A stretch of 64,000 nt of DNA from Pseudomonas sp. GD03919 (GTDB lineage: Bacteria > Pseudomonadota > Gammaproteobacteria > Pseudomonadales > Pseudomonadaceae). The DNA lies in the NCBI RefSeq assembly GCF_029814935.1, contig NZ_CP104582.1, positions 930,001 through 994,000 of the forward strand. Direction: 5' to 3'. The notes under the pieces are model-generated. The model saw only the letters and a list, made by a program, of their open reading frames with translations. It was not told where the DNA came from and made no database searches. A program made the position numbers and the translations under genes. Shown here one piece after another: positions 1 through 8,724 of the stretch; the stretch's first letter is position 1; each line of letters starts with the position of its first letter.

Positions 1-19
1 CAAATAGCTCGGAATGATC

Positions 20-1189
20 ATGAACCTGCGTACCCTTCTGATTCTTGGCGCGCTGTGCGCCTTTGGCCCGCTGGCCATCGATTTCTATCTCCCGAGCTTC
101 CCGGTTCTGGCGCAGCAGTTCGCCACCGACGTCGAGCATGTGCAGCTGTCGCTGGCGGCCTATTTCGTCGGCATTGCCATTGGTCAGTTGTTCTATGGCC
201 CGCTGGCCGACCGCTTCGGTCGGCGTGTGCCGTTGCTGCTAGGCGTGACACTGTTCACGGCGGCATCGCTGGCCTGTGCGCTGGCGCCGAGCCTGGAAAG
301 GCTGATCGTGGCGCGTTTCGTTCAGGCGCTGGGTGGCTGCGCAGGTATGGTCATTACCCGTGCGGTGGTGCGTGATCTGTGCGATCCGTTGGCCTCTGCC
401 AAGGTCTTTTCGCAATTGGTGCTGGTGATGGGCCTGGCGCCGATCCTGGCGCCTCTGGGGGGCGGGCTGTTGCTCAATACGTTGGGCTGGCCATGGATTT
501 TTTACAGCCTGGCGATTTTCTCAGGGTTGTGCCTGCTGGCTGTGTTGTTTTGCTTACCGGAGACGCGCCCGCAGCATCTGCAGCCGGCGCCGCTGAGTGG
601 GGCTTTCGGCCAGTACCGCGCCTTGCTCAGCAATGCTCCGTTCATGGGCTACAGCCTGGTTGGCGGTGTCGCCATGGCCGGGATGTTCGCCTATATCGCC
701 GGCTCGCCCTTCGTGTTCATCGAACTGTACGGTGTGCCGGCCGAGCGCTACGGCTGGCTGTTCGGTACCAATGCGGCGGGCTTCGTGATCATGGCGCAGG
801 TCAATGCACGCCTGGTGCGGCGCGGTGGGCCGGTGCTGTGGTTGCAGCGCATGGTCCTGGTTTATCTGCTCAGCGCCCTGAGCCTGCTGGTGCTGGCCTG
901 GATGCAGCCAGCTCAACTGTGGCCGTTGATGGTTCCGTTGTTCATCTGCGTGGCCTGTCTGGGCTGCGTGCTGCCCAATGCTACGGCCTGCGCCATGGCC
1001 GGGCAGGGGCGTCATGCCGGCAGTGCCTCGGGGCTGCTGGGCAGCATGCAGTTCAGCGTGGCGGCCAGCGCCTCGGCGCTGGTGGCTTGGCTGCATGATG
1101 GTTCGGCAGTGCCCATGGCGCTGGTGATTGCCCTGTGCGGCGCCGGTGCCTGCGCCATGGCCTGGTGGTGCAGGCGTTTCGTGGTCTGA
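20..1189 (+). CDS. Bcr/CflA-family MFS drug exporter
   Basis: This is an inner-membrane multidrug exporter of the major facilitator superfamily, probably a proton antiporter of the Bcr/CflA branch. The 389-residue protein is hydrophobic throughout and consistent with 12 membrane helices. The loop after helix 2 carries the MFS signature PLADRFGRRV at about residues 61-70. DFYLPSFP in the first periplasmic loop is typical of Bcr/CflA proteins. I chose the ATG at 20 because a CGGA ribosome-binding element at 10-13 sits 6 bases upstream; an in-frame ATG at 14 is possible but lies directly on that element. The substrate cannot be read from sequence. The gene converges with the DUF411 gene, leaving only 6 bases between stop codons. 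Confidence 0.85.
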   Translation: MNLRTLLILGALCAFGPLAIDFYLPSFPVLAQQFATDVEHVQLSLAAYFVGIAIGQLFYGPLADRFGRRVPLLLGVTLFTAASLACALAPSLERLIVARFVQALGGCAGMVITRAVVRDLCDPLASAKVFSQLVLVMGLAPILAPLGGGLLLNTLGWPWIFYSLAIFSGLCLLAVLFCLPETRPQHLQPAPLSGAFGQYRALLSNAPFMGYSLVGGVAMAGMFAYIAGSPFVFIELYGVPAERYGWLFGTNAAGFVIMAQVNARLVRRGGPVLWLQRMVLVYLLSALSLLVLAWMQPAQLWPLMVPLFICVACLGCVLPNATACAMAGQGRHAGSASGLLGSMQFSVAASASALVAWLHDGSAVPMALVIALCGAGACAMAWWCRRFVV

Positions 1190-1195
1190 GCTGCG

Positions 1196-1630
1196 TCAGT
1201 TGCCGGGGTAGTCGCTGAGCACGACATCCTGCTGCTGCTTGTCCAGGCCAATCACCTGATAAGGATCGACACGGTCGCCGTATTCCATGCCCGGCGAGCC
1301 CATGGGCATGCCGGGTACGGCGGCGCCAATCAGGTCGTCACGTTCGAGCAGCTTGAGAACGTCGGCAGCTGGGACGTGGCCTTCGACGAACTTGCCGTCG
1401 ATCACCCCGGTGTGGCACGAAGCCAGACGCGGCGGCACGCCCAGCCGTTGTTTGACGGCACGCATATCGGTCTCGACGTGATCGTTGACGGTGAAGCCGT
1501 TGTCCTGCAAGTGACTGATCCAGTCCTTGCAGCAGCCGCAGTTGGCATCGCGGTGAACATCGATGCTCAGGGGCTCGCTGGCATTGGCCAGGCTGGTGAA
1601 GAGGCAGAGGGCGAGCAGGGAACGACGCAT
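1196..1630 (-). CDS. DUF411 metal-binding-like periplasmic protein
   Basis: This 144-residue protein of the DUF411 family begins with a short cleavable-type signal sequence (MRRSLLALCLFTSLANA), so it probably acts in the periplasm. The mature part opens with the family hallmark DANCGCCKDW, a cysteine cluster at about residues 31-34, followed by LASCHTGV and FVEGHVP, which add a further Cys and two His. Members often sit near copper or other metal resistance genes, and a metal-binding role is inferred from that and from the Cys/His content. No metal transport gene is adjacent here, so its role in this genome is open. Confidence 0.8.
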   Translation of the reverse strand: MRRSLLALCLFTSLANASEPLSIDVHRDANCGCCKDWISHLQDNGFTVNDHVETDMRAVKQRLGVPPRLASCHTGVIDGKFVEGHVPAADVLKLLERDDLIGAAVPGMPMGSPGMEYGDRVDPYQVIGLDKQQQDVVLSDYPGN

Positions 1631-1756
1631 GGCAGGGCTCCGGATGATTGAGTGCTGAGCATAGCGCCGCTACCGGCACGGCCCAAGTGCCTGCGACTAT
1701 GCGTCGCGATCAGGTACGCCTATGCTGGCCATGCCTTGATGATCAGGAATCTGCCG

Positions 1757-2130
1757 ATGCTGTTTGCCCGAATCATCCTGTCGATCCAGATCGTGGCCCT
1801 GACTGCACTGGGGCTGGCGTATTTCATCCGTCCCGAGGAAATGGCCAGCTTCAGCGGCGCGCTGCTGATGGGCAACGCCGCTGTGACGGAGGTGCGTGCC
1901 TATTACGGAGGCCTGCAACTGGGGCTTGCAGCCTACCTGGCGATGGCGCTGCTGTGTTGCGCCCGGCGCTGCTTCTGCTGGTGTTGCTGTACAGCGTGCT
2001 GGCGCTGGCACGCTTCGCCGGGCTGTGGCTGGATGGCGGCGCGCAGCAGACCTTCAATCTCTACGCGCTGCTGCTCGAGGTGCTCTCGGCCGCTTTGGCC
2101 TGGTGGGCGTTGCGCGGCGTGTCACACTGA
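1757..2130 (+). pseudogene. DUF4345-like small membrane protein, frameshifted
   Basis: Two overlapping frames together make one small four-helix membrane protein of about 124 residues resembling the DUF4345 family. The first half starts at ATG 1757, with AGGA 8 bases upstream, and runs through MLFARIILSIQ and YYGGLQLGLAAYLAMALL. Around 1950-1970 the hydrophobic reading jumps to the next frame (RPALLLLVLLYSVLALARF) and ends at 2130. The upstream frame continues as Cys/Arg-rich nonsense. The shift equals one missing base in a GC-rich run (GTTGCGCCCGGCG). It is either a real inactivating deletion or a sequencing error; the second half keeps a clean reading, which suggests a recent event. Confidence 0.65.
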
Positions 2131-2133
2131 GCT

Positions 2134-2194
2134 GTAGCCCGGATGCAATCCGGGAACTGGGCTGCAGGCAAACCCCGGATTGCATTCGGGCTAC
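2134..2194. repeat. REP-type palindrome, GTAGCCCGGATGCAATCCGG family, copy 1
   Basis: This 61-base imperfect palindrome starts GTAGCCCGGATGCAATCCGG and ends with its near-complement CCGGATTGCATTCGGGCTAC. Two more copies lie at 18777-18830 and 58566-58626. It sits between the convergent DUF4345-like gene and trmA. The 5' GTAG is the hallmark of REP elements mobilised by REP-associated tyrosine transposases. Confidence 0.85.
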
Positions 2195-2204
2195 GAGGGA
2201 CGGC

Positions 2205-3293
2205 TCAGCGCCGTTCCAGCAGCACACCCGCTTCCATATGGTGGGTGTAGGGGAACTGGTCGAACAGCGCACTGCGCGTGATCTTGTGCGTGTCATGAAG
2301 CTGGGCGATGTTGGCGGCCAGGGTTTCCGGGTTGCAGGAGATGTACAGGATGCGCTGGAAGCGGCGGGTCAGCTCACAGGTGTCCGGGTCCATGCCTGCG
2401 CGCGGCGGGTCGACGAATACGCTGCCGAACGCATAGCTTTTCAGGTCGATGCCGGCCAGGCGGCGGAATGGGCGCACCTCGTTCAGTGCCTGGGTCAGCT
2501 CTTCGGCGGACAAACGCACCAGTTCGACGTTGTTCACGCCGTTGTCAGCCAGGTTGGCCAGGGCGGCGCCCACCGAAGTCTTGCTGATCTCGGTGGCGAG
2601 CACCTTGCGTACTCGGGTGGCCAGCGGCAGGGTGAAGTTGCCGTTGCCGCAGTACAGCTCCAGCAGGTCGTCGCTGCGCTGGCCCAGTACGTCGTAGGCC
2701 CAGCCCAGCATCTTCTCGCACACCCGGCCGTTGGGCTGAGTGAAGGCGCCTTCCGGTTGGCGATAGCGGAACGTGCGTCCGGCTACGCTCAGTTCTTCTT
2801 CCACATAGTCGCGACCGATCACCAGGCGCTGACCGCGAGAGCGTCCCACCAGGCTGACGTTCAGCTCGGCGGCCAGTTTCTCTGCCTCGGCCTGCCAGGT
2901 CTCGTCCAGGGGGCGGTGGTAGGCCAGGGTGATCAGCGCATCGCCGGCCAGGGTGGTGAGGAACTCCACCTGGAACAGCTTGAACGACAGCGTTTCGCTG
3001 GCCTGCCAGGCGGCACGTAGACGCGGCATCAGTTCGTTGATGCGCAGGCTGGCGATGGGGAAATCGTCGAGCAGGATCGGCGTGTGCTTATCGCCCGGCG
3101 CGAACATCGCATAGTGACGCTGGCCGTCTTCACGCCACAGGCGGAACTCGGCACGCATGCGGTAGTGCTCGCGTGGCGAGTCGAACACCTCGGGCTCGGG
3201 CGCGGCGAAGGGGGCCAGCAGCTCGACCAGACGGGCCTTCTTCTCGGCGAGTTGGGCGTCGTAGGTGGCAGGGTCGAATGCGGGGCGGCTCAT
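2205..3293 (-). CDS. trmA: tRNA (uracil-5-)-methyltransferase TrmA
   Basis: TrmA makes 5-methyluridine at position 54 of the tRNA T-loop using S-adenosylmethionine. The 362-residue length matches the family. The SAM-binding motif [16 protein letters not shown] lies in the C-terminal half, followed by VDPPRAGMD. The catalytic nucleophile is Cys320 in ISCNPETL, and the general base is Glu354 in [10 protein letters not shown] near the C-terminus; both fit the E. coli enzyme with a small offset. The TRAM domain of the related RlmC/D enzymes is absent, which supports TrmA. The gene stands alone, with REP sequences on both sides. Confidence 0.95.
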   Translation of the reverse strand: MSRPAFDPATYDAQLAEKKARLVELLAPFAAPEPEVFDSPREHYRMRAEFRLWREDGQRHYAMFAPGDKHTPILLDDFPIASLRINELMPRLRAAWQASETLSFKLFQVEFLTTLAGDALITLAYHRPLDETWQAEAEKLAAELNVSLVGRSRGQRLVIGRDYVEEELSVAGRTFRYRQPEGAFTQPNGRVCEKMLGWAYDVLGQRSDDLLELYCGNGNFTLPLATRVRKVLATEISKTSVGAALANLADNGVNNVELVRLSAEELTQALNEVRPFRRLAGIDLKSYAFGSVFVDPPRAGMDPDTCELTRRFQRILYISCNPETLAANIAQLHDTHKITRSALFDQFPYTHHMEAGVLLERR

Positions 3294-3593
3294 CGGTCAC
3301 TCGTGGGGCAGGAAAACGGGGCGCCATTGTAGCGACTCCGTTGCCGATGTGCCGTTGTCGTCGATCATTGGTGGCGCTGGACGCGGAGCGTCCGGGGAGG
3401 CGTTGCCACGCGGAGCGTGGGAACGATCATGACTCAGGCCGCGCAGGGTGGGCTTCAGCCCACCGATAACACTTCAGGTCATAGAGTGGATGACGCTTTT
3501 TCATCCACCGGTTGTGTGCCTGGAGAGAAGGTATTGGTGGACATGAAAAGGGATGTCCACCCTACACCTATTGCCGCTTACCTTGTGTGCTGA
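3294..3593. other. Intergenic region made of dispersed palindromes
   Basis: No gene is visible in these 300 bases between the trmA start and the permease stop. Most of it is dispersed repeat. At 3360-3431 two stem-loops with GCGGAGCGT cores (GGACGCGGAGCGTCC and CCACGCGGAGCGTGG) lie between outer GATCAT-type arms. At 3445-3464 is AGGGTGGGCTTCAGCCCACC, related to 15652-15692. At 3484-3565 an inverted pair of GGTGGAC/GTCCACC modules ends in CCTAC, related to 8636-8665. Confidence 0.7.
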
Positions 3594-4886
3594 TCAGGCG
3601 AAGTAGGCCAGCTTGACGATGAACAGGGCAGACAGCACCCACATCGCGGCATTCAGTTCGCGAGCACGGCCGGACAGCAGCTTGATGCCGGTCCAGGCGA
3701 TGAAGCCGAAGGCGATGCCATTGGCGATGGAGAAGGTCAGTGGCATAGCCAGGGCGGCGACTACCACGGGGGCGGCGACGGTCAGATCGTCCCAGTCGAT
3801 TTGTGCCAGGCTGCTCATCATCAGCACGGCGACGAACAGCAGCGCCGGAGCGGTGGCGTAAGCCGGCACCGAGCCGGCCAGCGGGGCGAAGAACAGGCTG
3901 AGCAGAAACAGCGCGGCGACCACGCAGGCGGTCAGGCCGGTACGCCCACCGGCACTGATGCCGGCGGCGGATTCGATATAGCTGGTGGTGGTGCTGGTGC
4001 CCAGCGCAGCGCCGGCCATGGTCGCGGTGCTGTCGGCCAGCAGGGCGCGGCCCAGGCGCGGCATCTTGCCGTCCTTGTCCAGCAGGTCGGCCTTTTGCGC
4101 CACGCCCACCAGGGTGCCGGAGGTGTCGAACAGGTCGACGAAGAGGAAGGCGAAGATCACGCTGACCAGGCCGATATCCAGCGCGCCGGCGATGTCCAGT
4201 TGCAGCAGGGTTGGCATCAGCGAGGGCGGCATCGAGACCACGCCGGGCAGCTCGGACAGGCCCAGGGCGATGGACAGACCGGTAACCAGCAGGATGCCGA
4301 TCATCACGGCGCCGGTGACCTTGCGATAGGCCAGCGCGGCGATGACGAAAAAGCCCAGGCAGGCCAGCAGCGCGCCGCCCTTGCTCATGTCGCCCAGGCC
4401 GACCAGGGTGGCCGGGTGATCGACCACGATGCCGGCGTTCTTCAGCGCGATGATCGCCAGGAACAGGCCGATGCCGGCGGCGATGCCGGCGCGCAGGGCC
4501 AGAGGGATGCTGTTGATGATCCACTCGCGGATTCTGAAGATCGACAGCAGGAAGAAGATTACGCCGGAGAGAAACACCGCGCCCAGGGCGGTCTGCCAGC
4601 TGTAGCCCATGGTCATGACCACGGTGTAGGTGAAGAAGGCGTTGAGGCCCATGCCCGGCGCCAGGGCAATCGGGTAGTTGGCTAAAAGACCCATCACCAG
4701 CGAGCCGATGGCGGCGGCCAGGCAGGTGGCGACGAACACCGCGCCATGATCCATGCCGGTCTCGGCCAGCATGTTGGGGTTGACGAAGAGGATGTAGGCC
4801 ATGGTCAGGAAAGTGGTGACCCCGGCCAGAACCTCGGTGCGCACCGTGGTGTTGTGGGCGTTGAGTTGGAACAGTCTTTCCAGCAT
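3594..4886 (-). CDS. NCS2-family purine (adenine/guanine/hypoxanthine) permease
   Basis: This is a 430-residue inner-membrane permease of the NCS2 family, AzgA-like branch, which takes up purine bases with protons. It shows many hydrophobic helices and family motifs near the N-terminus: RTEVLAGVTTFLTMAYILFV, NPNMLAETGMD and LAPGMGLNAFFTYTVV. FDTSGTLVGVA and TTSYIESAAGISAGGRTG follow and belong to the substrate-binding core. The ATG at 4886 is preceded by a strong GGGGGAG site; an in-frame ATG at 4943 has no such site. A sigma-70-like promoter lies at 4991-5019. Purine specificity is a family inference, and the exact base cannot be read. Confidence 0.88.
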   Translation of the reverse strand: MLERLFQLNAHNTTVRTEVLAGVTTFLTMAYILFVNPNMLAETGMDHGAVFVATCLAAAIGSLVMGLLANYPIALAPGMGLNAFFTYTVVMTMGYSWQTALGAVFLSGVIFFLLSIFRIREWIINSIPLALRAGIAAGIGLFLAIIALKNAGIVVDHPATLVGLGDMSKGGALLACLGFFVIAALAYRKVTGAVMIGILLVTGLSIALGLSELPGVVSMPPSLMPTLLQLDIAGALDIGLVSVIFAFLFVDLFDTSGTLVGVAQKADLLDKDGKMPRLGRALLADSTATMAGAALGTSTTTSYIESAAGISAGGRTGLTACVVAALFLLSLFFAPLAGSVPAYATAPALLFVAVLMMSSLAQIDWDDLTVAAPVVVAALAMPLTFSIANGIAFGFIAWTGIKLLSGRARELNAAMWVLSALFIVKLAYFA

Positions 4887-4900
4887 GGAGGCTCCCCCGA

Positions 4901-4914
4901 GGCGCGAACGCGCC
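4901..4914 (-). promoter_or_regulatory. Stem-loop just upstream of the permease ribosome-binding site
   Basis: A perfect palindrome, GGCGCGAACGCGCC, lies in the permease mRNA leader immediately before its GGGGGAG ribosome-binding site. It could influence ribosome access. I see no purine-riboswitch core around it. Confidence 0.3.
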
Positions 4915-4990
4915 GAAATTGGTCTGCAGAAAGCAAAGCACATTCGTCCGCATGAGCTGGGAAAATGGCTCGATTTCGCAAAAGCCGCGC

Positions 4991-5019
4991 ATCATACCAG
5001 CAAGGTTTTGCCGGGTGAA
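4991..5019 (-). promoter_or_regulatory. Sigma-70-like promoter for the NCS2 permease
   Basis: Read on the minus strand, TTCACC and TATGAT are separated by 17 bases. The predicted start near 4984 gives a leader of about 98 bases before ATG 4886. Confidence 0.5.
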
Positions 5020-5142
5020 TTTATGGCCTTTTCAGCCTTTTCATGACCGGGTAGACAGTTTTGCCCTGGCTGTGTCGGGTATATCGCTACAAGCAGGCCA
5101 AGGGGCAATGCCGATCAGATAAGCTTGCCAAAGCGGTCTTTC

Positions 5143-5211
5143 GTAGGAGCCCCGCCCCGGGGCGAAGCTTTTCAATCGCGTATCGCCCTGGTTCGCGGCG
5201 GGGCGCCGCTC
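5143..5211. repeat. GTAGGAGC palindrome, copy 1
   Basis: GTAGGAGCCCCGCCCCGGGG opens the element and GCGGCGGGGCGCCGCTC closes it, forming long imperfect complementary arms. It resembles the widespread Pseudomonas GTAGGAGCG repeats; a relative is at 55781-55839. Confidence 0.6.
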
Positions 5212-5468
5212 TTCCCCATTGGCAGCGTCGACGCTTAACTGACAGACATTAGGCCAAGGGGCACCTGACGGGCTCAGTGATCCTCGCTTTCGCGCGCCAG
5301 TAACTGCCGCTTGCGAGGATGACAGCACCGATTGTCGGTTGCGCCTGTCGAGCTGCCAATCCGTATTGCACTTTCAAACCCCGGATCGGGTCATTTGTAC
5401 GGGGGCCTGAGCATAAACAGCGTTCAGCACCTTTAATGATGAGCAGGCAGATGCCGAAGGAGATCGCC

Positions 5469-6641
5469 ATGCGCGGGATGCTCGATAGGCCGGAGCAGGA
5501 ACTGATTCTGGTGGTGGACGATGCCGTGGATGCGCGCCAGCGCCTGGGGGCGCTGCTGGCTGATCGTTATCAGGTGAGCCTGGTTGGCAATGATGAGGCA
5601 CTGCAGGCGGCCAGGGCGCAACCGCAACCGGATCTGATCCTGCTTGGCTGGCAGGATGACTATGCATTGTGCCGCAAGCTCTGCGGCGATCCTCAAACCC
5701 GCCATATCCCACTGATTCTGGTGACCGGGCGCAGCGATGTTGCCGACGAGCAACTGGGCTTCGACCTCGGCGCCGCGGACTACATCACCAAGCCGGTCAG
5801 CCCGCCCATCGTGCTCGCCCGCGTGCGGGCGCAACTGCAGCTCAAGGCCGCTACCGACTACCTGCGTGACAAGAGCGAATACCTGGAACTCGAGGTCAAG
5901 CGGCGCACGCGCGATATCCAGCGCCTGCAGGATGTCACCATTGAGGCTATGGCCAGCGTTGCCGTGATGCGCGACAACCCGCGCAGCAGTCGTCTGGAAC
6001 GTATCGAACGCTACATGACCTGCCTGGCTGCTGCGTTTGCACGGCAGCAGCCGGCCTTGTCAGCGTCGCTGAGCGGGGCGCGTATTGCCCAGTTGGGCAA
6101 GTCGGCCAGGCTGCATGTGATCGACCGGCTGATCCTGCCTGATCGCGTGCTGCTCAGCCATGGCGAGCCGGACGAAAATGACCTGCGCCTGCTGCGCGAG
6201 GGTGTGATCGCCGGGCGTGATGCGCTCGAACGTGCCGAGCGCAAGCTGGGCAGCATCACCGACTTTCTCTCTGACGCCAAGGACATCGTCTACAGCCAGC
6301 ATGAGCGCTGGGATGGCCAGGGCTATCCGCAGGGGCTGAGTGGTGAGCAGATTCCATTGTCGGCACGGCTGATGGCGCTGGTCGGGTACTTCGAGGAGCT
6401 GACCTGTCAGCATGCCTATCTGCCGTCGATCAGCCCGGAACAGGCCGTTTCGCGGATTTGCGCCGCCAGCGGCACGCGCTTCGATCCCATGGTGGTGTTG
6501 GCTTTCGTCGAAGTGACGGCGGAGTTCCTGCAGATCGCCGCAACCCTGGCCGACGACGCTGCCGCGGTGGAAGTCGAGTTGCAGCGCCTGGAGGACTCGC
6601 TGGCGGAAAACATCGAGCTGACTCTGCCAGCGGCGCCATGA
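5469..6641 (+). CDS. Orphan REC plus degenerate HD-GYP domain protein
   Basis: This 390-residue protein has a receiver domain (about 10-125), a helical linker (about 130-165) and an HD-GYP-like domain (about 170-345). The receiver keeps the acidic pair Asp17-Asp18 and Lys108, but the phosphoacceptor Asp is replaced by Gly60 (PDLILLGWQDD). The HD-GYP domain keeps WDGQGYPQGL (about 281-290), yet the HD metal pair reads His216-Val217 (LHVIDR instead of HDIGK) and the usual later Asp is Gly306 (LVGYFEEL). Phosphorylation and cyclic-di-GMP hydrolysis are therefore unlikely, and a protein-binding role is inferred. Start ATG 5469 follows AAGGAG at 5457-5462. No sensor kinase is nearby. Confidence 0.8.
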   Translation: MRGMLDRPEQELILVVDDAVDARQRLGALLADRYQVSLVGNDEALQAARAQPQPDLILLGWQDDYALCRKLCGDPQTRHIPLILVTGRSDVADEQLGFDLGAADYITKPVSPPIVLARVRAQLQLKAATDYLRDKSEYLELEVKRRTRDIQRLQDVTIEAMASVAVMRDNPRSSRLERIERYMTCLAAAFARQQPALSASLSGARIAQLGKSARLHVIDRLILPDRVLLSHGEPDENDLRLLREGVIAGRDALERAERKLGSITDFLSDAKDIVYSQHERWDGQGYPQGLSGEQIPLSARLMALVGYFEELTCQHAYLPSISPEQAVSRICAASGTRFDPMVVLAFVEVTAEFLQIAATLADDAAAVEVELQRLEDSLAENIELTLPAAP

Positions 6642-6673
6642 CACGGCGCTGGCGGCAGGTCGTGTCAAGGCGA

Positions 6674-7645
6674 TCAGTCGGCGATGCGTTCGACATGATG
6701 GCAGGCCACCTGCCGTGCATCGAGCAGGCGCAGTTCGGGGCGTTCGCCCCGGCAGCGTTCGTCGGCATGCGGGCAGCGCTTGTGGAAGGCGCAGCCGGAT
6801 GGCGGATTCAGCGGGTTGGGCAGCTCACCGCTGATTTTCAGTCGAGGCTTGTCCGGATCAGGGTGAATCGCCGGTGTCGCTGACAGCAGGGCTCGGGTGT
6901 AGGGGTGCAGTGGGCGGGCGTAGAGCGCTGCGGCCGGGCCCATTTCCACCGGACGCCCGAGGTACATCACCAGCACGTCGTCGGCGACATGGCGCACCAC
7001 CGCCAGGTTGTGCGAGATGAACACGTAGCCGGTGGCGAACTGCTCCTGCAAGTCCATGAACAGGTTGAGCACCTGCGCCTGGATCGACACATCCAGCGCC
7101 GAGGTCGGTTCATCCGCCACCAGCACCTTGGGCTGCAGCATCATGGCGCGGGCCAGGGCGATGCGTTGGCGCTGGCCGCCGGAGAACATGTGCGGGTAGC
7201 GCGCATAATGTTCGGGGCGCAGGCCCACCTGCTGCATCATCGCCTGCACCCTGTCGCGGCGTTCGGCGCGCGACAGCTCGGTGTTGATCAGCAGTGGTTC
7301 GGCCAGTTGATCGCCGATCTTCTGCCGCGGGTTGAGTGAGGCGTAGGGATTCTGGAACACCATCTGCACGTCGCGGCGCAGTTGTTTGCGCTCGGCCTTG
7401 CTGGCGCCGGCCACCTCGCGCCCGGCGATCTGCAGGCTGCCGCTGCTGGGGTCTTCGATCAGGGTCAGGGCGCGGGCCAGGGTGGATTTGCCGCAGCCGG
7501 ATTCGCCGACCACTGCCAGGGTCTTGCCGGCCTGCAACTCGAACGACACGCCATTGAGCGCCTGCACCGTGGCCGAAGGCTTGAACAGGCCGCGCGAGAC
7601 GCTGTAGTGACGGGTCAGCTCATGGGCTTGCAGTACGGTACTCAT
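6674..7645 (-). CDS. dppF: Dipeptide ABC transporter ATP-binding protein DppF
   Basis: This is the second ATPase of the dipeptide importer, acting on the cytoplasmic face with DppD. In its 323 residues, Walker A is GESGCGKST (47-55), the ABC signature is FSGGQRQRIALARA and Walker B is VLVADEPTSALD. The C-terminal oligopeptide-transporter extension carries the Cys-containing CAFHKRCPHADERC. The start ATG overlaps the dppD stop as TGATG, so the two are translationally coupled. The open frame extends 13 codons further upstream, inside dppD, without a ribosome site. It is the last gene of dppABCDF. Confidence 0.92.
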   Translation of the reverse strand: MSTVLQAHELTRHYSVSRGLFKPSATVQALNGVSFELQAGKTLAVVGESGCGKSTLARALTLIEDPSSGSLQIAGREVAGASKAERKQLRRDVQMVFQNPYASLNPRQKIGDQLAEPLLINTELSRAERRDRVQAMMQQVGLRPEHYARYPHMFSGGQRQRIALARAMMLQPKVLVADEPTSALDVSIQAQVLNLFMDLQEQFATGYVFISHNLAVVRHVADDVLVMYLGRPVEMGPAAALYARPLHPYTRALLSATPAIHPDPDKPRLKISGELPNPLNPPSGCAFHKRCPHADERCRGERPELRLLDARQVACHHVERIAD

Positions 7646-8619
7646 CAGGCCACCTCCGCCGTGGGGTGAAGAGGAAAGAAGCAACGTGCGGCGCCACGTT
7701 CGTGTGCCTCCAAGGGCGGGCGTTCGTCACGGCAACGCGATTGTACGTAGGGGCAGCGTGGTGATAGCAGGCAGCCTCGTGGGCGGTCGTAACGACCGGG
7801 GACGATGCCGGGCAGGGTGGCCAGGCGGCTGGCGCCTGCGCTGTGTTCCGGGATGGCCTTGAGCAGCGCTTCGGTATAAGGATGGCTGGGCGCATCGAAC
7901 AAGGTCGGTACCTGGCCCAGCTCCACTGCCTGGCCGGCGTACATCACGCACACGCGCTGAGCGGTTTCGGCCACCACGGCCAAATCGTGAGTGATCAGCA
8001 CCAGCGCCATACCCTGATCGCGCTGCAGATCCAGCAGCAGCTCCATGATCTGCGCCTGGATGGTCACGTCCAGCGCGGTGGTCGGCTCGTCGGCGATCAG
8101 CAGCTTGGGTTCGGCGGCAATCGCCATGGCGATCGCCACGCGCTGACTCATGCCGCCGGAAAGCTGGTGTGGGTAGGCATCGAGGCGGCTGGCAGCGCCG
8201 GGAATCTCGACCCGCTCCAGCAGCTCCAGGGCACGGGCGCGCGCCGCCTTGCCTTTCAGACCAAGGTGCTGGCGCAGCACCTCCTCGATCTGGAAACCCA
8301 CGGTGTAACTGGGGTTGAGGGCGGTCATCGGGTCCTGGAAGACCATGGCCAGGTCCTTGCCGACGATATGCCGGCGCTGGCGGCCTTTCAGGCGCAGCAT
8401 GTCGGTGCCGTCGAACTGCATGCAGTCGGCCTGAACGATGCCGGGGGCGTCGATCAGGCCCATCAGGGCCATCATGGTCACCGACTTGCCCGAACCGGAC
8501 TCGCCGACGATGGCCAGCACTTCGCCCTTTTCCACGGACAGGTCGAGACCATCGGCCACCGGCACGGCATCGGCAGTGCCGAAACGCACAGAGAGGTTGC
8601 GGATATTCAGCAGGCTCAT
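7645..8619 (-). CDS. dppD: Dipeptide ABC transporter ATP-binding protein DppD
   Basis: This is the first ATPase of the dipeptide importer, with 324 residues. Walker A is GESGSGKSV, the signature is [14 protein letters not shown], Walker B is [12 protein letters not shown], and the C-terminal extension includes [15 protein letters not shown] chose ATG 8619 because GGAGG lies 7 bases upstream; an ATG two codons earlier sits only one base from that site. It follows dppC after a 105-base gap that holds a GTAGGGTGGAC palindrome (8636-8665). Confidence 0.92.
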   Translation of the reverse strand: MSLLNIRNLSVRFGTADAVPVADGLDLSVEKGEVLAIVGESGSGKSVTMMALMGLIDAPGIVQADCMQFDGTDMLRLKGRQRRHIVGKDLAMVFQDPMTALNPSYTVGFQIEEVLRQHLGLKGKAARARALELLERVEIPGAASRLDAYPHQLSGGMSQRVAIAMAIAAEPKLLIADEPTTALDVTIQAQIMELLLDLQRDQGMALVLITHDLAVVAETAQRVCVMYAGQAVELGQVPTLFDAPSHPYTEALLKAIPEHSAGASRLATLPGIVPGRYDRPRGCLLSPRCPYVQSRCRDERPPLEAHERGAARCFFPLHPTAEVA

Positions 8620-8635
8620 GAGCATGCCTCCAGAT

Positions 8636-8665
8636 GTAGGGTGGACGACGCTTCAGCCGTCCACC
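8636..8665. repeat. GTAGGGTGGAC palindrome between dppC and dppD
   Basis: The element begins GTAGGGTGGACGACGCTT and ends with GTCCACC. Related sequence in inverted arrangement is at 3484-3565. It could fold in the dpp mRNA and affect the relative expression of dppC and dppD. Confidence 0.6.
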
Positions 8666-8724
8666 GTCGTGCGTTCAGGGGGAGAAAGCCGCTTTGCACT
8701 GCGCTATGGCTCATTGCTGGCTCC

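Larger units (their letters stand above)
4887..5468. other. 582-base divergent intergenic region
   Basis: No gene is supported here. It holds the permease promoter and leader on the left (4887-5019), a GTAGGAGC-type palindrome at 5143-5211, and then about 250 bases leading to the REC/HD-GYP gene. No clear promoter for that gene was found; TTGCAC near 5366 has no good partner hexamer. Confidence 0.6.

Noticed and set aside
4887-5020. Purine or preQ1 riboswitch ahead of the NCS2 permease
   Set aside because: I looked for the conserved purine-aptamer loops and did not find them; only a short GC hairpin is present.
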